The translations under genes were made by a program, and so were the position numbers. The notes beneath the pieces were generated by a model. The model did no database searches, was not told the origin of the DNA, and was given only the letters and a program-made list of their open reading frames with translations. From Planctomycetaceae bacterium (GTDB taxonomy: Bacteria > Planctomycetota > Planctomycetia > Pirellulales > Pirellulaceae), in NCBI GenBank assembly GCA_020638995.1, contig JACKHM010000001.1, positions 1,550,001-1,614,000 of the forward strand: a stretch of 64,000 nt of DNA. Direction: 5' to 3'. This document shows, piece after piece, positions 1 to 7,549 of the stretch; positions within the stretch are counted from its first letter, which is position 1; each line of letters begins with the position of its first letter.

Positions 1-2
1 AC

Positions 3-1079
3 GAGATTCTTAGGCTGATCAAAGCAGCGGTCGAGCACGTGAGCCACTCGGTTGTCATTACTACCGCCGAGCTTACAGCGCCGGGGCCGCATATTGTCTA
101 TGTTACACCGGCATTTTCTCGCATGACGGGCTATGCGAGAGAGGAACTTATTGGCACAACACCCAGGATATTGCAGGGTCCAAACACCGATCGAAATGTG
201 CTCACCAAGATGAGACAGCACTTGTCCGTAGGGCAATCCTATGTCTGTGAGTTGATTAATTATCGAAAGGATCGAACCGAATACCTTGTCGAATTGACGC
301 TTGACCCCGTGCGCGACGCAAACAATCGTATTACACATTGGATTGCCGTGCAGCAAGACGTCACAGAGCGGAGGAGAGCTGAAGAGGCCCTGGCACAAGC
401 CGAGCGGTTGGCATCGATCGGGGCCGCTATGGCAGGACTGTCGCACGAAAGTCGCAACGCGTTACAACGCATTCAGGCCTCCGTCGATGAACTCGCGGAA
501 CTTGGTGCGGATCGGCCCGAGATACTCGCGCAGATCGATGGGATCCGGCGCTCGCAGGATGACCTCGTTCAATTGTATGAGGAAGTGCGCGAGTTCGCCG
601 CTCCGGTGAGGCTCGATCCTCAGATCTGCTACATCGACAACGTCTTGCACGATACGTGGACGACGCTCGGTATTAAACGCGAGGGCAGAAGGATCTGGTT
701 TCGCGTACATGCCGGCAATGTCGACCTGCAGGCTGAAGTAGATGAATTTGCCATGCGTCAGGCGCTACGCAATATCTTAGAGAACGCACTTGCCGCGTGT
801 AGCGATCCCGTCGAGCTCGATGTCTCCTTTGCCGACGTCATGCTTGATGACAAAACAGCACTGCAAATCTCTATTCGTGACAATGGCCCCGGATTGAACG
901 AAGAGCAAAAGCGGCGAATATTCGATGAGTTTTATACGACGAAACCCGACGGGACCGGACTCGGGATGGCCATCGTCAAGAGACTTGTCGAGGCACATGG
1001 CGGACGAGTCGCAGTGAAGTCCGACTTTCGCAGCGGCGCAGAAGTGTTTGTCACGCTGCCAAGACATTACCGCCGGTAG
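3..1079 (+). CDS. PAS-domain sensor histidine kinase (5' partial)
   Basis: Histidine kinase whose reading frame is open to the left edge, so the true start lies outside the window; GTG at 39 is only the first internal start codon. Numbering from that GTG: a PAS/PAC sensor at about 1-112, an H box with the likely phospho-acceptor His136 followed by Glu, an N box near 245-250 (NILENA), a G1 box DNGPGL at 281-286 and a G2 box GTGLGM at 305-310. No membrane segment is visible in this part. The PAS resembles the LOV subgroup (ILQGPNTD) but has Pro where LOV photosensors carry the flavin-reactive Cys. It converges, 33 bp apart, on a sigma-54 activator, its most plausible partner. Confidence 0.93.
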   Translation, partial: EILRLIKAAVEHVSHSVVITTAELTAPGPHIVYVTPAFSRMTGYAREELIGTTPRILQGPNTDRNVLTKMRQHLSVGQSYVCELINYRKDRTEYLVELTLDPVRDANNRITHWIAVQQDVTERRRAEEALAQAERLASIGAAMAGLSHESRNALQRIQASVDELAELGADRPEILAQIDGIRRSQDDLVQLYEEVREFAAPVRLDPQICYIDNVLHDTWTTLGIKREGRRIWFRVHAGNVDLQAEVDEFAMRQALRNILENALAACSDPVELDVSFADVMLDDKTALQISIRDNGPGLNEEQKRRIFDEFYTTKPDGTGLGMAIVKRLVEAHGGRVAVKSDFRSGAEVFVTLPRHYRR

Positions 1080-1112
1080 AGTCGTGCGTTCACCTTCCAC
1101 GACACTCATTTT

Positions 1113-2477
1113 TCAATGCGATCGGGCCACCAACTCGTCTTCGTGAATGTTGTACTTGTCGAGCAGGCGATACAACTTGCGACGTTCAATTCCCAGGACT
1201 TTCGCAGTCCGCGTCTTGTTGCCCTCTTCCCGTCGTAAGACCTCCAGCACTTTGGCCCTTTCAAGCGTGGCGAGTTCGTCTGTCTTTTGGAACGCGATGG
1301 GGCGATCGAATTGCGTGTCCTTCACAACTTGACGCGGAAGATCAATCGTCCGGATCAACTGGTCGTCGGCGAGAATCTGTGCCCGCTCGATCACATTGAT
1401 CAACTGTCTCACATTTCCCGGCCAGTGATAGCCTTCCAACAGTTGCATCGCCGTGTCCTCGATTTCCCATCCGTCCTTCAGGAAGTGACGAACAAGCAAG
1501 GAGATGTCTCCCGAGCGTTCTCGCAACGGTGGCAACTCCAAGGACATCAGGTTGATGCGATAGAAAAGATCCTCGCGAAATTGGCCATAGGAAACTTGTC
1601 GTTCCAGGTCTCGGTTTGTGGCAGCTAGGAGTCGAGCGTGAACTCGGTGCTCTCGAAGCGACCCGACTCGTCGCAACGATCCATCCTCGAGGACACGCAG
1701 CAGTTTGACCTGCACCGACGGCGGCATTTCGCCGATCTCGTCGATAAAGATAGTGCCGCCATCCGCAACTTCGAACAGGCCAGGCTTGGCCTTGTCGGCG
1801 CCCGTAAACGCTCCCTTCTCGTGCCCAAATAGTTCGCTTTCTAGTAACGCCTCCGGCAGCGCAGCACAATTGATGACAACCATCGGTTTCTCAGCACGGC
1901 TACTGCACTCGTGCAAAGCCCACGCAACCAGCTCTTTGCCGGTACCGCTCTCTCCTTGAATAAGAATTGGTTTGTCGCTCGGTCCAGCCCGTTCGATCAA
2001 TCGATAAATCTCTCGCATCGCGGGAGACTCGCCGACGATCTCGCGGCTTGGGCGATTACGCAACAATATCGATTTGAGCTGTCGGTTTTCTTTCGACAAC
2101 TCATGCTGCCGCTTTGCCTTCTCGATAAGTTTTTCGACATCTGCGAGCGGAAAGGGCTTGGTCAGATAGTCAAATGCTCCCAACTTCATGGCGGAGACTG
2201 CGGAGTCAATGCTGGCCTGCCCAGTCAGCATGATCACTTCACAGTCGAGCTCACTGCCTTTCAAAAGTTTGAGAAGTTCCAGTCCCGAACCACCCGGCAT
2301 CACCATGTCAATCACGGCAACATCGAAGTCACAACGCTGTGCCAAACTCCAAGCTGCGTCGATATTTCCAGCGTCGTATACTTCAAAACCGCGACGCCGG
2401 AAACGATCCACCAGGGTTCCGCGAAATCGATCGTCATCGTCGACCACCAACAAAGTCAACTTGTCTGACTTGTGCAT
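1113..2477 (-). CDS. NtrC-family sigma-54 response regulator
   Basis: 454-residue activator with the standard three parts. The receiver domain (1-120) has phospho-acceptor Asp57. The AAA+ domain has Walker A GESGTGKE at 175-182 and the sigma-54 contact loop GAFTGA at 222-227, so it should be able to activate RpoN polymerase. A Fis-type helix-turn-helix lies at about 410-450. ATG start. The upstream region to 2814 carries a tandem heptamer, a dyad and a -24/-12 promoter pointing at the next gene. The convergent histidine kinase downstream is the likely partner. Exact subfamily is not assigned. Confidence 0.96.
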   Translation of the reverse strand: MHKSDKLTLLVVDDDDRFRGTLVDRFRRRGFEVYDAGNIDAAWSLAQRCDFDVAVIDMVMPGGSGLELLKLLKGSELDCEVIMLTGQASIDSAVSAMKLGAFDYLTKPFPLADVEKLIEKAKRQHELSKENRQLKSILLRNRPSREIVGESPAMREIYRLIERAGPSDKPILIQGESGTGKELVAWALHECSSRAEKPMVVINCAALPEALLESELFGHEKGAFTGADKAKPGLFEVADGGTIFIDEIGEMPPSVQVKLLRVLEDGSLRRVGSLREHRVHARLLAATNRDLERQVSYGQFREDLFYRINLMSLELPPLRERSGDISLLVRHFLKDGWEIEDTAMQLLEGYHWPGNVRQLINVIERAQILADDQLIRTIDLPRQVVKDTQFDRPIAFQKTDELATLERAKVLEVLRREEGNKTRTAKVLGIERRKLYRLLDKYNIHEDELVARSH

Positions 2478-2507
2478 CGATACGTCCCTTCTGCGCTTCC
2501 GTGAATC

Positions 2508-2529
2508 TTACGCATAACCGGCTTACGCA
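2508..2529. repeat. Tandem heptamer upstream of the sigma-54 activator
   Basis: Two identical copies of TTACGCA at 2508-2514 and 2523-2529, spaced 15 bp start to start. They begin about 30 bp upstream of the activator's start codon. A regulatory binding site is possible; this is inference from position and repetition only. Confidence 0.3.
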
Positions 2530-2612
2530 AAGCCTATGCCGACTTCGGTCTGCGAGGGCGTACTGAAGTTATCCCCCCTGAGCAAAGTGGATTGTGTGGT
2601 CGAGATCGGAAG

Positions 2613-2636
2613 GGCATCTGAGACAATTTAGATGCC
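2613..2636. promoter_or_regulatory. Dyad, candidate enhancer site for a sigma-54 activator
   Basis: Perfect inverted repeat GGCATCT-N10-AGATGCC. It lies about 130 bp upstream of the -24/-12 element at 2768, a distance typical of bacterial enhancer-binding protein sites. It sits between the activator gene and the PPDK-regulator gene. Function is inferred. Confidence 0.4.
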
Positions 2637-2767
2637 TGCCGTGCGTATTGTCGCAGTGTACGCGCGCGCCGGGCGACTCATCGCTGTCGATTCGAGCTCG
2701 CCGCCTATTGAACCGTTCGCTGTAATGTCGACCGATTGCGTTTTCGCTTCTCATATTTCGGAGCCTG

Positions 2768-2783
2768 TGGCACGGCAGCTGCA
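2768..2783 (+). promoter_or_regulatory. Sigma-54 (-24/-12) promoter
   Basis: TGGCACG, four bases, then CTGCA. It differs from the RpoN consensus TGGCACG-N4-TTGCA at one position. The invariant GG (2769-2770) and GC (2781-2782) are separated by exactly 10 bp. Predicted transcription start is near 2794, about 20-40 bp before the start of the PPDK-regulatory gene. I noticed no other match of this quality when reading the window by eye. Confidence 0.6.
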
Positions 2784-2814
2784 ACAACCCGTATAAAGCT
2801 GAAGGCGTGAGGAA

Positions 2815-3648
2815 TTGCTTTGGGAACAAAGTACGGTGGCTAAGAAGAAGCGAAAGGCACAGAAAGTTTACGTTCTGTCCGGTGGCACCGGACGCACCGT
2901 CAGTCATGTCTTGGAGTCGGCGTTGGCTCAGTTCGTCGATCCCGTTGTGAATGTGGTCTCACATTTTCAAATCCTCACGGTGCATGATGCTGTCAAAGCC
3001 GTCAAAGATGCGGCAAAGGAAAACGCAATTCTACTTCATACGCTGGTGTCCCCCGAAGTTCGCGAAGCTGTCGTTGAAGTAGCAACGCTGGAGCACGTCC
3101 GCACGTTTGACATCCTCGGGCCCGCACTAGCGTTGCTCGAAGATTCGCTTCAGACGAAGCCACAGCGGCAACCGGGTCTGTCTCATGAACTCAGCAAAGA
3201 GCGATACAACCGCATCGACGCCGTCGATTTTACGTTGGCGCACGATGATGGTTGTCTGATGGGCGAACTCGATCAAGCGGACGTAGTGCTGGTCGGCGTC
3301 TCGCGGGTGTCGAAGAGTGTGACCTGCTTTTACCTTGCGTATCGCGGCATTCGCGCCGCGAATGTTCCTATTGTTGGTCGCAGCGATCCACCGGAGGAAC
3401 TCGTCAAGTTAGACCCCGCGAAGGTCGTCGGCCTCACCATGAATGCTCGTCGTTTGACAAGCCTCAGAGAAGCTAGAGCCGAGACATTCGGAGCTGCACA
3501 AGACTCTTACGTCGATGAGCGCGAGATTGGTCGGGAATTGGGACACACGAACGCTATGATCGAGAAACACGGTTGGCACTGGATTGATGTGTCCTATAAA
3601 TCGGTCGAGGAAGTTGCGTACGAGATATTGAAGCGAGTCCGAAAATGA
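2815..3648 (+). CDS. Pyruvate, phosphate dikinase / PEP synthase regulatory protein (DUF299)
   Basis: 277 residues, the usual length for the kinase-pyrophosphorylase family PF03618. This family switches PPDK or PEP synthase off by ADP-dependent Thr phosphorylation and on by phosphate-dependent dephosphorylation. Visible marks are the N-terminal SGGTGRT motif, the P-loop-like GVSRVSK near 162-168 followed by the family's NVPIVG region, and a C-terminal IDVSYKSVEEVA block. The start is uncertain: TTG 2815 has GAAGG nine bases upstream, while GTG 2836 gives a start directly at a basic VAKKKRK. A sigma-54 promoter precedes it and two CBS genes follow. The target kinase gene is not in the window. 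Confidence 0.93.
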   Translation: MLWEQSTVAKKKRKAQKVYVLSGGTGRTVSHVLESALAQFVDPVVNVVSHFQILTVHDAVKAVKDAAKENAILLHTLVSPEVREAVVEVATLEHVRTFDILGPALALLEDSLQTKPQRQPGLSHELSKERYNRIDAVDFTLAHDDGCLMGELDQADVVLVGVSRVSKSVTCFYLAYRGIRAANVPIVGRSDPPEELVKLDPAKVVGLTMNARRLTSLREARAETFGAAQDSYVDEREIGRELGHTNAMIEKHGWHWIDVSYKSVEEVAYEILKRVRK

Positions 3649-3753
3649 AGGAGAACACAGAGACTCAAGCCAACTAGAGAGAGAAGGGATTCGGAAGCGA
3701 AGCCAACCAACCAATTACCACTTCCAGTTCTTGATAAGGTGAGGTGCGTCCCC

Positions 3754-4227
3754 ATGGGACTCCAGCAGAACATTCAGAAGGACCCAGTCAGCCGACTGGC
3801 TCTCCGAGAGCCCGTTACCATTTCATCCAGCGAAACGCTTCGCACAGCAATCGAGCGCATGCGGGAAGCGAAGCTTGGCTGTGCGATCGCTGTCGGCGAC
3901 GACCATAAACCGTTGGGAGTCTTGACCGAAAGCAAGTTAACGCAGTTGCTCGCCGAGCATGGTTCACAAGTCGTCGACGAAACTGTCGCGTCGCACATGA
4001 CAGAACCATGTCCGTGTGTTCAGTTGACGGATCCGATCGCATGCGTGCTTGAGGCGATGCAACTCAAGAACACGCGATTCATGTGTGTGGTCGATAGCGA
4101 GGGTCGATTGGTCGGACTGACCGGCCAGAAGGGTTTAATTGAATTCGTCGCTGACCATTTCCCTGGCCAAGTCATGGTGCAACGGGTTGGCGGCAATCCG
4201 TATCCTGCTGAACGAGAAGGAGCCTAA
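3754..4227 (+). CDS. CBS-domain pair protein
   Basis: 157 residues, almost entirely two CBS motifs. Such pairs usually bind AMP, ADP, ATP or SAM and report energy charge. ATG 3754 is preferred over GTG 3739 because GAGGTG lies seven bases upstream of it. No catalytic domain is attached, so it should act by binding another protein. The stop codon overlaps the next CBS gene by one base. It lies about 105 bp after the PPDK-regulatory gene, plausibly in the same transcript. Confidence 0.88.
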   Translation: MGLQQNIQKDPVSRLALREPVTISSSETLRTAIERMREAKLGCAIAVGDDHKPLGVLTESKLTQLLAEHGSQVVDETVASHMTEPCPCVQLTDPIACVLEAMQLKNTRFMCVVDSEGRLVGLTGQKGLIEFVADHFPGQVMVQRVGGNPYPAEREGA

Positions 4228-4718
4228 TGATGCCGGACTTAACACCCAAAGACCCCGATGCCTTTCGCGATCCGCTGGAGAACTACGATCCGAAAGTCTA
4301 TAGCGATGCCCTGGAAGAGGCCCTCGCTGAGAAAACCGTGGCAGAGATCTGTCATGAGCCGTTCGTCACAATTTCGCCGGATATGCCAGTGGCTCAAGCA
4401 GTCGAAAAGCTGGCAGGATTGCAGGTTGCCTGCCTGCTCGTCGCGGAAGAAGGCAAGTTGGTTGGAGTTTTCTCAGATCGTGACGTCTTGGATAAGGCGG
4501 CCTTGGAATTTGATGACGTAAAAGATCTGCCAATCCGTGATTTGATGACGACCAGTCCTGTGTATGTCCATGAATCTGATTCGTCCGCTGCAGCGTTGAC
4601 GGTCACGGCGGTTTGTGGATTTCGTCATGTGCCGGTGCTAGATCTAGAACATCATGTACTTGGGATTGTGAGCCCTCAACGAATTACGAGTTTCCTGCAA
4701 CAGCACTTTCCAAAGTAA
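4227..4718 (+). CDS. CBS-domain pair protein
   Basis: 163 residues with two CBS motifs (about 30-90 and 105-163) after a short acidic N-terminus. It starts in a TAATG overlap with the upstream CBS gene, so the two are probably translated together. AAGGAG at 4217-4222 serves ATG 4227 or, with better spacing, ATG 4230. The pair looks like the product of duplication and may form a heterodimer. Ligand and partner are unknown; proximity to the PPDK regulator suggests adenylate sensing. Confidence 0.88.
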   Translation: MMPDLTPKDPDAFRDPLENYDPKVYSDALEEALAEKTVAEICHEPFVTISPDMPVAQAVEKLAGLQVACLLVAEEGKLVGVFSDRDVLDKAALEFDDVKDLPIRDLMTTSPVYVHESDSSAAALTVTAVCGFRHVPVLDLEHHVLGIVSPQRITSFLQQHFPK

Positions 4719-4794
4719 GTGCTGTTGACCCGCACAAGAATTAAGCGGCGTGAGTCGGTCTTCCACGATGGCGAAACGCTCAATACTCAGCCGA

Positions 4795-5100
4795 CTAACC
4801 GCACGGTATTGCAGACGACCGGGCGCGAGGTCTGCTCCTACGAGGTACGTCGACGACTAATTCGTCCACAAACTTGATAACACCCGCGACGTGCCGACAG
4901 CACTCGACACACAACCACTTGGCGTGCATCGACCGCATGGGACCATGTGCAACGACCGTTCCACCTTTAACATGGAAATGAACCGACTCACCTCCCGGCA
5001 CATGCCTTGAGTGCAAAACATTGACGAGACGCTTCTTCAGGTCATCGTCCTGCTTTGTTTCGTGCAAGTCGGGAATTAATGCGAGACGCTGAGTAGCCAT
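4795..5100 (-). CDS. BON-domain protein
   Basis: 101 residues. The centre (about 22-85) fits the BON fold: a helix, the strand VHFHVKGGTVVAHG, then the helix and strand ending FVDELVV. BON domains bind phospholipid or envelope partners in OsmY-type stress proteins. No signal peptide is seen, and the C-terminus is a basic tail. A strong GGAGAGGAGG Shine-Dalgarno precedes the ATG. Single gene, with a 13-bp palindrome 31 bp upstream. Confidence 0.75.
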   Translation of the reverse strand: MATQRLALIPDLHETKQDDDLKKRLVNVLHSRHVPGGESVHFHVKGGTVVAHGPMRSMHAKWLCVECCRHVAGVIKFVDELVVDVPRRSRPRARSSAIPCG

Positions 5101-5130
5101 CCTCTCAACCTCCTCTCCGCAGTCGATTGC

Positions 5131-5143
5131 CTAGTACTACTAG
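5131..5143. promoter_or_regulatory. Palindrome upstream of the BON gene
   Basis: CTAGTA-C-TACTAG, a perfect dyad 31 bp before the BON start codon. Could be an operator; no other support. Confidence 0.2.
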
Positions 5144-5467
5144 AACGCGGCGCGACCGGGCGACAGCTGCGTCGCAAACAAACAACAAAGACAGAAGACT
5201 CAGCTTAAGAGAATCGAGAGGCTACTGAGCTGCAAAAGCCAAGCGATCTGTTGGTGGCGAACACCGCACACTCGGCTTAACTATTGGATACCTATCTGCG
5301 GCATTCGCCACTATCACTATCTATCGTCAACTCGCCTCACGTGGCAATACCAATTCGATCTGCAATTGCGAGTTAACTGTGCATGCCGGAGGCACCATCC
5401 GCGGCAGGCATTTACGTCGTAGGCTGCGAGCTTCGCGCCCCGTAACTTGCGATCCAAAACGTGATGC
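5144..5467. other. Intergenic stretch without a recognisable gene
   Basis: About 320 bases between the BON promoter region and a small reverse ORF. I see no coding pattern with a ribosome site, no RNA gene and no clear hairpin. Confidence 0.5.
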
Positions 5468-5686
5468 TCAGCCTTCCTTGTTCACCGCGTCACCAGCGGA
5501 CTTCTTCTTACAGAATCTGCATTCCGATTGTGATTCGACGAAACCTTGCTCACGCAATGTTCTGTTCACTCTGCCCGAGGCGAGTATCCTCACCCAGAGC
5601 GACATGCCCTCAAGCCCTTTCTTTCTGAGCATCTGCCAATGCTCGGGGCACACGGGCCGGATCTTTCGATTCTGCTGGTCTGACAT
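5468..5686 (-). CDS. Small cysteine-containing hypothetical protein
   Basis: 72 residues, not recognised. It has a CPEH near 13-16 and a CxxC (CRFC) near 56-59, a spacing that could bind one metal ion, plus many Lys and Arg residues. No clear Shine-Dalgarno precedes the ATG. It is called on composition and the plausible Cys/His pairs; it could be a chance ORF. Confidence 0.4.
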   Translation of the reverse strand: MSDQQNRKIRPVCPEHWQMLRKKGLEGMSLWVRILASGRVNRTLREQGFVESQSECRFCKKKSAGDAVNKEG

Positions 5687-6146
5687 ACTACGGTCGTCGC
5701 ATTAGGAAGAAACATGTAATGATCGCGAACTTAGACGATCGATTCACCGCAACAGATCAGGACATGGCTCTAATAATCGTATCATCAGCATTCGCTTACC
5801 AGAGTGTAGCATTCGGACGGCGGGACAGGTGCGCGGGCGGCAGGCGTGGAAAACACACATGTTAGCCGAGTGTCGTCGTTGAATTTGTGCGCAGCGGTTG
5901 CCGCTGGTTTGAAACCTCGCGAGCCGCTCGACCATGTCAAAATACGCCGATTACCAGTCGAACGGATCGTGCGGATTATTCCAACGATCTGAATCCTTCT
6001 TTCAAATCTGGTAGTAGGCGTCGATGTTATTGAGCAGGCCAATCCGAATACACCGGCGAACCACTCTCCATGCCATGTACGCTCGGAACTACCACAGAAG
6101 GTTAGTCTGTACCAACCTAAGCCATGAATCAACAAGGACTTGTACG
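5687..6146. other. Intergenic stretch upstream of the Cys-repeat gene
   Basis: 460 bases with no convincing gene. It should hold the promoter of the downstream secreted protein, but I could not pick out a clear -10/-35 pair. Confidence 0.45.
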
Positions 6147-6647
6147 ATGAAGGTTAAACCACAACGCTTATTTTTCACCGCAACCGCCATTTGTGGGCTT
6201 CTGTTTGCTGCTGTCCAGCCAGCGGACGCTTTCGAACTCTTCACTCGATTTCTAGGTGATGGCGCCACTCAAAAATGTGACGCCTGCCAGAAGGGAGCCA
6301 GCCAGAAAGGTGGGTGTAATAAGGGTGCCTGCCAAAAGGGTGGCTGTGATAAAGGCGTTTGTCAGAAGGGCGCTTGTCAAAAAGGCGGCTGTGATAAGGG
6401 TGCTTGCCAGAAAGGCGCTTGTCAAAAGGGTGGCTGCGACAAGGGAGCTTGCCAAAAGGGTGCTTGCCAAAAGGGTGGCTGCGATAAGGGTGCCTGCCAA
6501 AAGTCGTCCCGCCTGAGCTTGTGGGGAGCGCACCAAAAGGGTGGCAAAGGTAAGGGAAATGCTGACTTCTACAAAGACGGAACGACTAGCGTTCCAGACC
6601 CGGGAGCTCCGGTTCCAGCACCAATCTCTCCGATGCCGAGTGCGTAG
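6147..6647 (+). CDS. Secreted Cys-Lys-Gly pentapeptide-repeat protein
   Basis: 166 residues, no recognised family. ATG 6147 has AAGGAC upstream and begins a classical signal peptide (basic KVKPQR, hydrophobic 8-22, cleavage after ADA). Residues 48-117 are 14 uninterrupted pentads of pattern [QDN]-K-G-[AGV]-C; with two Cys just before, there are 15 Cys, all but one at strict five-residue spacing. A basic linker and a Pro-rich acidic tail ending PMPSA follow. Regular Cys with Lys suggests metal binding, disulfide cross-linking or a structural wall role; none is shown. It ends in a strong terminator and stands alone. Confidence 0.85.
   Translation: MKVKPQRLFFTATAICGLLFAAVQPADAFELFTRFLGDGATQKCDACQKGASQKGGCNKGACQKGGCDKGVCQKGACQKGGCDKGACQKGACQKGGCDKGACQKGACQKGGCDKGACQKSSRLSLWGAHQKGGKGKGNADFYKDGTTSVPDPGAPVPAPISPMPSA
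6288..6497 (+). repeat. 15-bp tandem repeat encoding Cys pentads
   Basis: Fourteen in-frame 15-bp units of the type CAAAAGGGTGCTTGC, with higher-order repetition of 45 bp (QKGAC-QKGGC-DKGAC). Third-position differences (AAG/AAA, GGT/GGC/GGA, TGC/TGT) between units show the protein pattern is kept while the DNA drifts. Confidence 0.9.
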
Positions 6648-6715
6648 TACCGTCGCCGGTGATAACCTGCTGACCGCGCGTAGAACGTGGCCGATTTTGC
6701 GGCAATCTAACAAAC

Positions 6716-6748
6716 GCTCCGCTTGTCCTCGACAAGCGGAGCATTTTT
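6716..6748 (+). terminator. Rho-independent terminator, probably bidirectional
   Basis: Perfect 12-bp stem GCTCCGCTTGTC / GACAAGCGGAGC with loop CTC, followed by ATTTTT. It sits between the Cys-repeat gene and the convergent reverse operon ending at 6766. The reverse side is followed by a weaker T-rich stretch. Confidence 0.9.
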
Positions 6749-6765
6749 ACTGACGAAGCCCGCCG

Positions 6766-7098
6766 CTATCCGCCCGCAAATAGCTGAATCAGCCACTTCA
6801 GCATGAAGACAATAAAAGCAATTGCACCAATGGTGTAGGCGATCGATGCCGTCACCATAAATAATCTCGCGGGTAGCGAATACTTGGTCTTCCAATAAAC
6901 CGGGATCCCAAGAAACCCGATGTGTAGGATCAGGACTACAAGTACCCAAGGTCGATCGAGCAGCCGTTTCAGATTCTGATTCGTTTCAGTCGCCGCCTGT
7001 GAAGTCGCGACACCACATTCATGGCATATTGCAGCGGTTGGTGCGAGCTCGGTACCGCAACCGGGGCAAATGATGTTCGTAACATTAATCGCGTCCAT
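6766..7098 (-). CDS. Zinc-ribbon membrane protein
   Basis: 110 residues. An N-terminal zinc ribbon (CPGC at 11-14 and CHEC near 25-28) is joined by a linker to two hydrophobic segments (about 52-68 and 80-106). The ribbon should face the cytoplasm. Last gene of a three-gene reverse set, 18 bp behind its neighbour. Function unknown. Confidence 0.75.
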   Translation of the reverse strand: MDAINVTNIICPGCGTELAPTAAICHECGVATSQAATETNQNLKRLLDRPWVLVVLILHIGFLGIPVYWKTKYSLPARLFMVTASIAYTIGAIAFIVFMLKWLIQLFAGG

Positions 7099-7116
7099 CG
7101 CCTACTTTCCGAAAAC

Positions 7117-7527
7117 CTACTCGCTTGACTGACCGTTTCCGTCGCGCTGGCGAATGCATTCTAGCCGCGTCTGCAGTTCCGCGTGTTCCGCCACGTACCT
7201 CGCGCGAATCTGGCTGTAGTGAAAATAGCTGCTCACCATATCGGCGAATGCTAACAACAACATCCAGATCACCAAGCCTAACACTGCCAACCACAACGCC
7301 GCGGTGATAATGGCGTCTACGATGGCTAGGCTCACGACGACCAGCACACCCACGACGGCAATCATAGCGCTAGATTGCATTCGCCGTCGGTACTGTCGTC
7401 GCCGGAAATCCAACACCGTCTCATCGAGCCCCTCCGATTGATACGTGCGCCATGCCCGCTGATGCACCCACATTAAAAGGGCGGACACACAAACCAGGAA
7501 TGTGGCGAATACGAAATGTGTCCACAT
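7117..7527 (-). CDS. Membrane protein of unknown function
   Basis: 136 residues. An N-terminal transmembrane helix (4-22), a very basic stretch RRRQYRRRMQ near 42-51, two long hydrophobic helices (about 54-95) and a charged helical C-terminus. No family recognised. It lies 22 bp after the peptidase gene and 18 bp before the zinc-ribbon gene, so it is probably cotranscribed. Confidence 0.72.
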   Translation of the reverse strand: MWTHFVFATFLVCVSALLMWVHQRAWRTYQSEGLDETVLDFRRRQYRRRMQSSAMIAVVGVLVVVSLAIVDAIITAALWLAVLGLVIWMLLLAFADMVSSYFHYSQIRARYVAEHAELQTRLECIRQRDGNGQSSE

Positions 7528-7549
7528 GCTTTTCGACGTTCAAAGGGTA

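Noticed and set aside
1911..2468. Forward 185-codon frame opposite the sigma-54 activator
   Set aside because: The reverse frame encodes a complete NtrC-type protein; this is its shadow.
6288..6497. Tandem units as a CRISPR-like array
   Set aside because: Units are 15 bp, in frame and without spacers; they encode a protein repeat.
6252..6713. Long reverse open frame opposite the Cys-repeat gene, rich in Ala, Leu and Thr
   Set aside because: It is the mirror of the 15-bp repeat; the forward frame has signal peptide, ribosome site and terminator.
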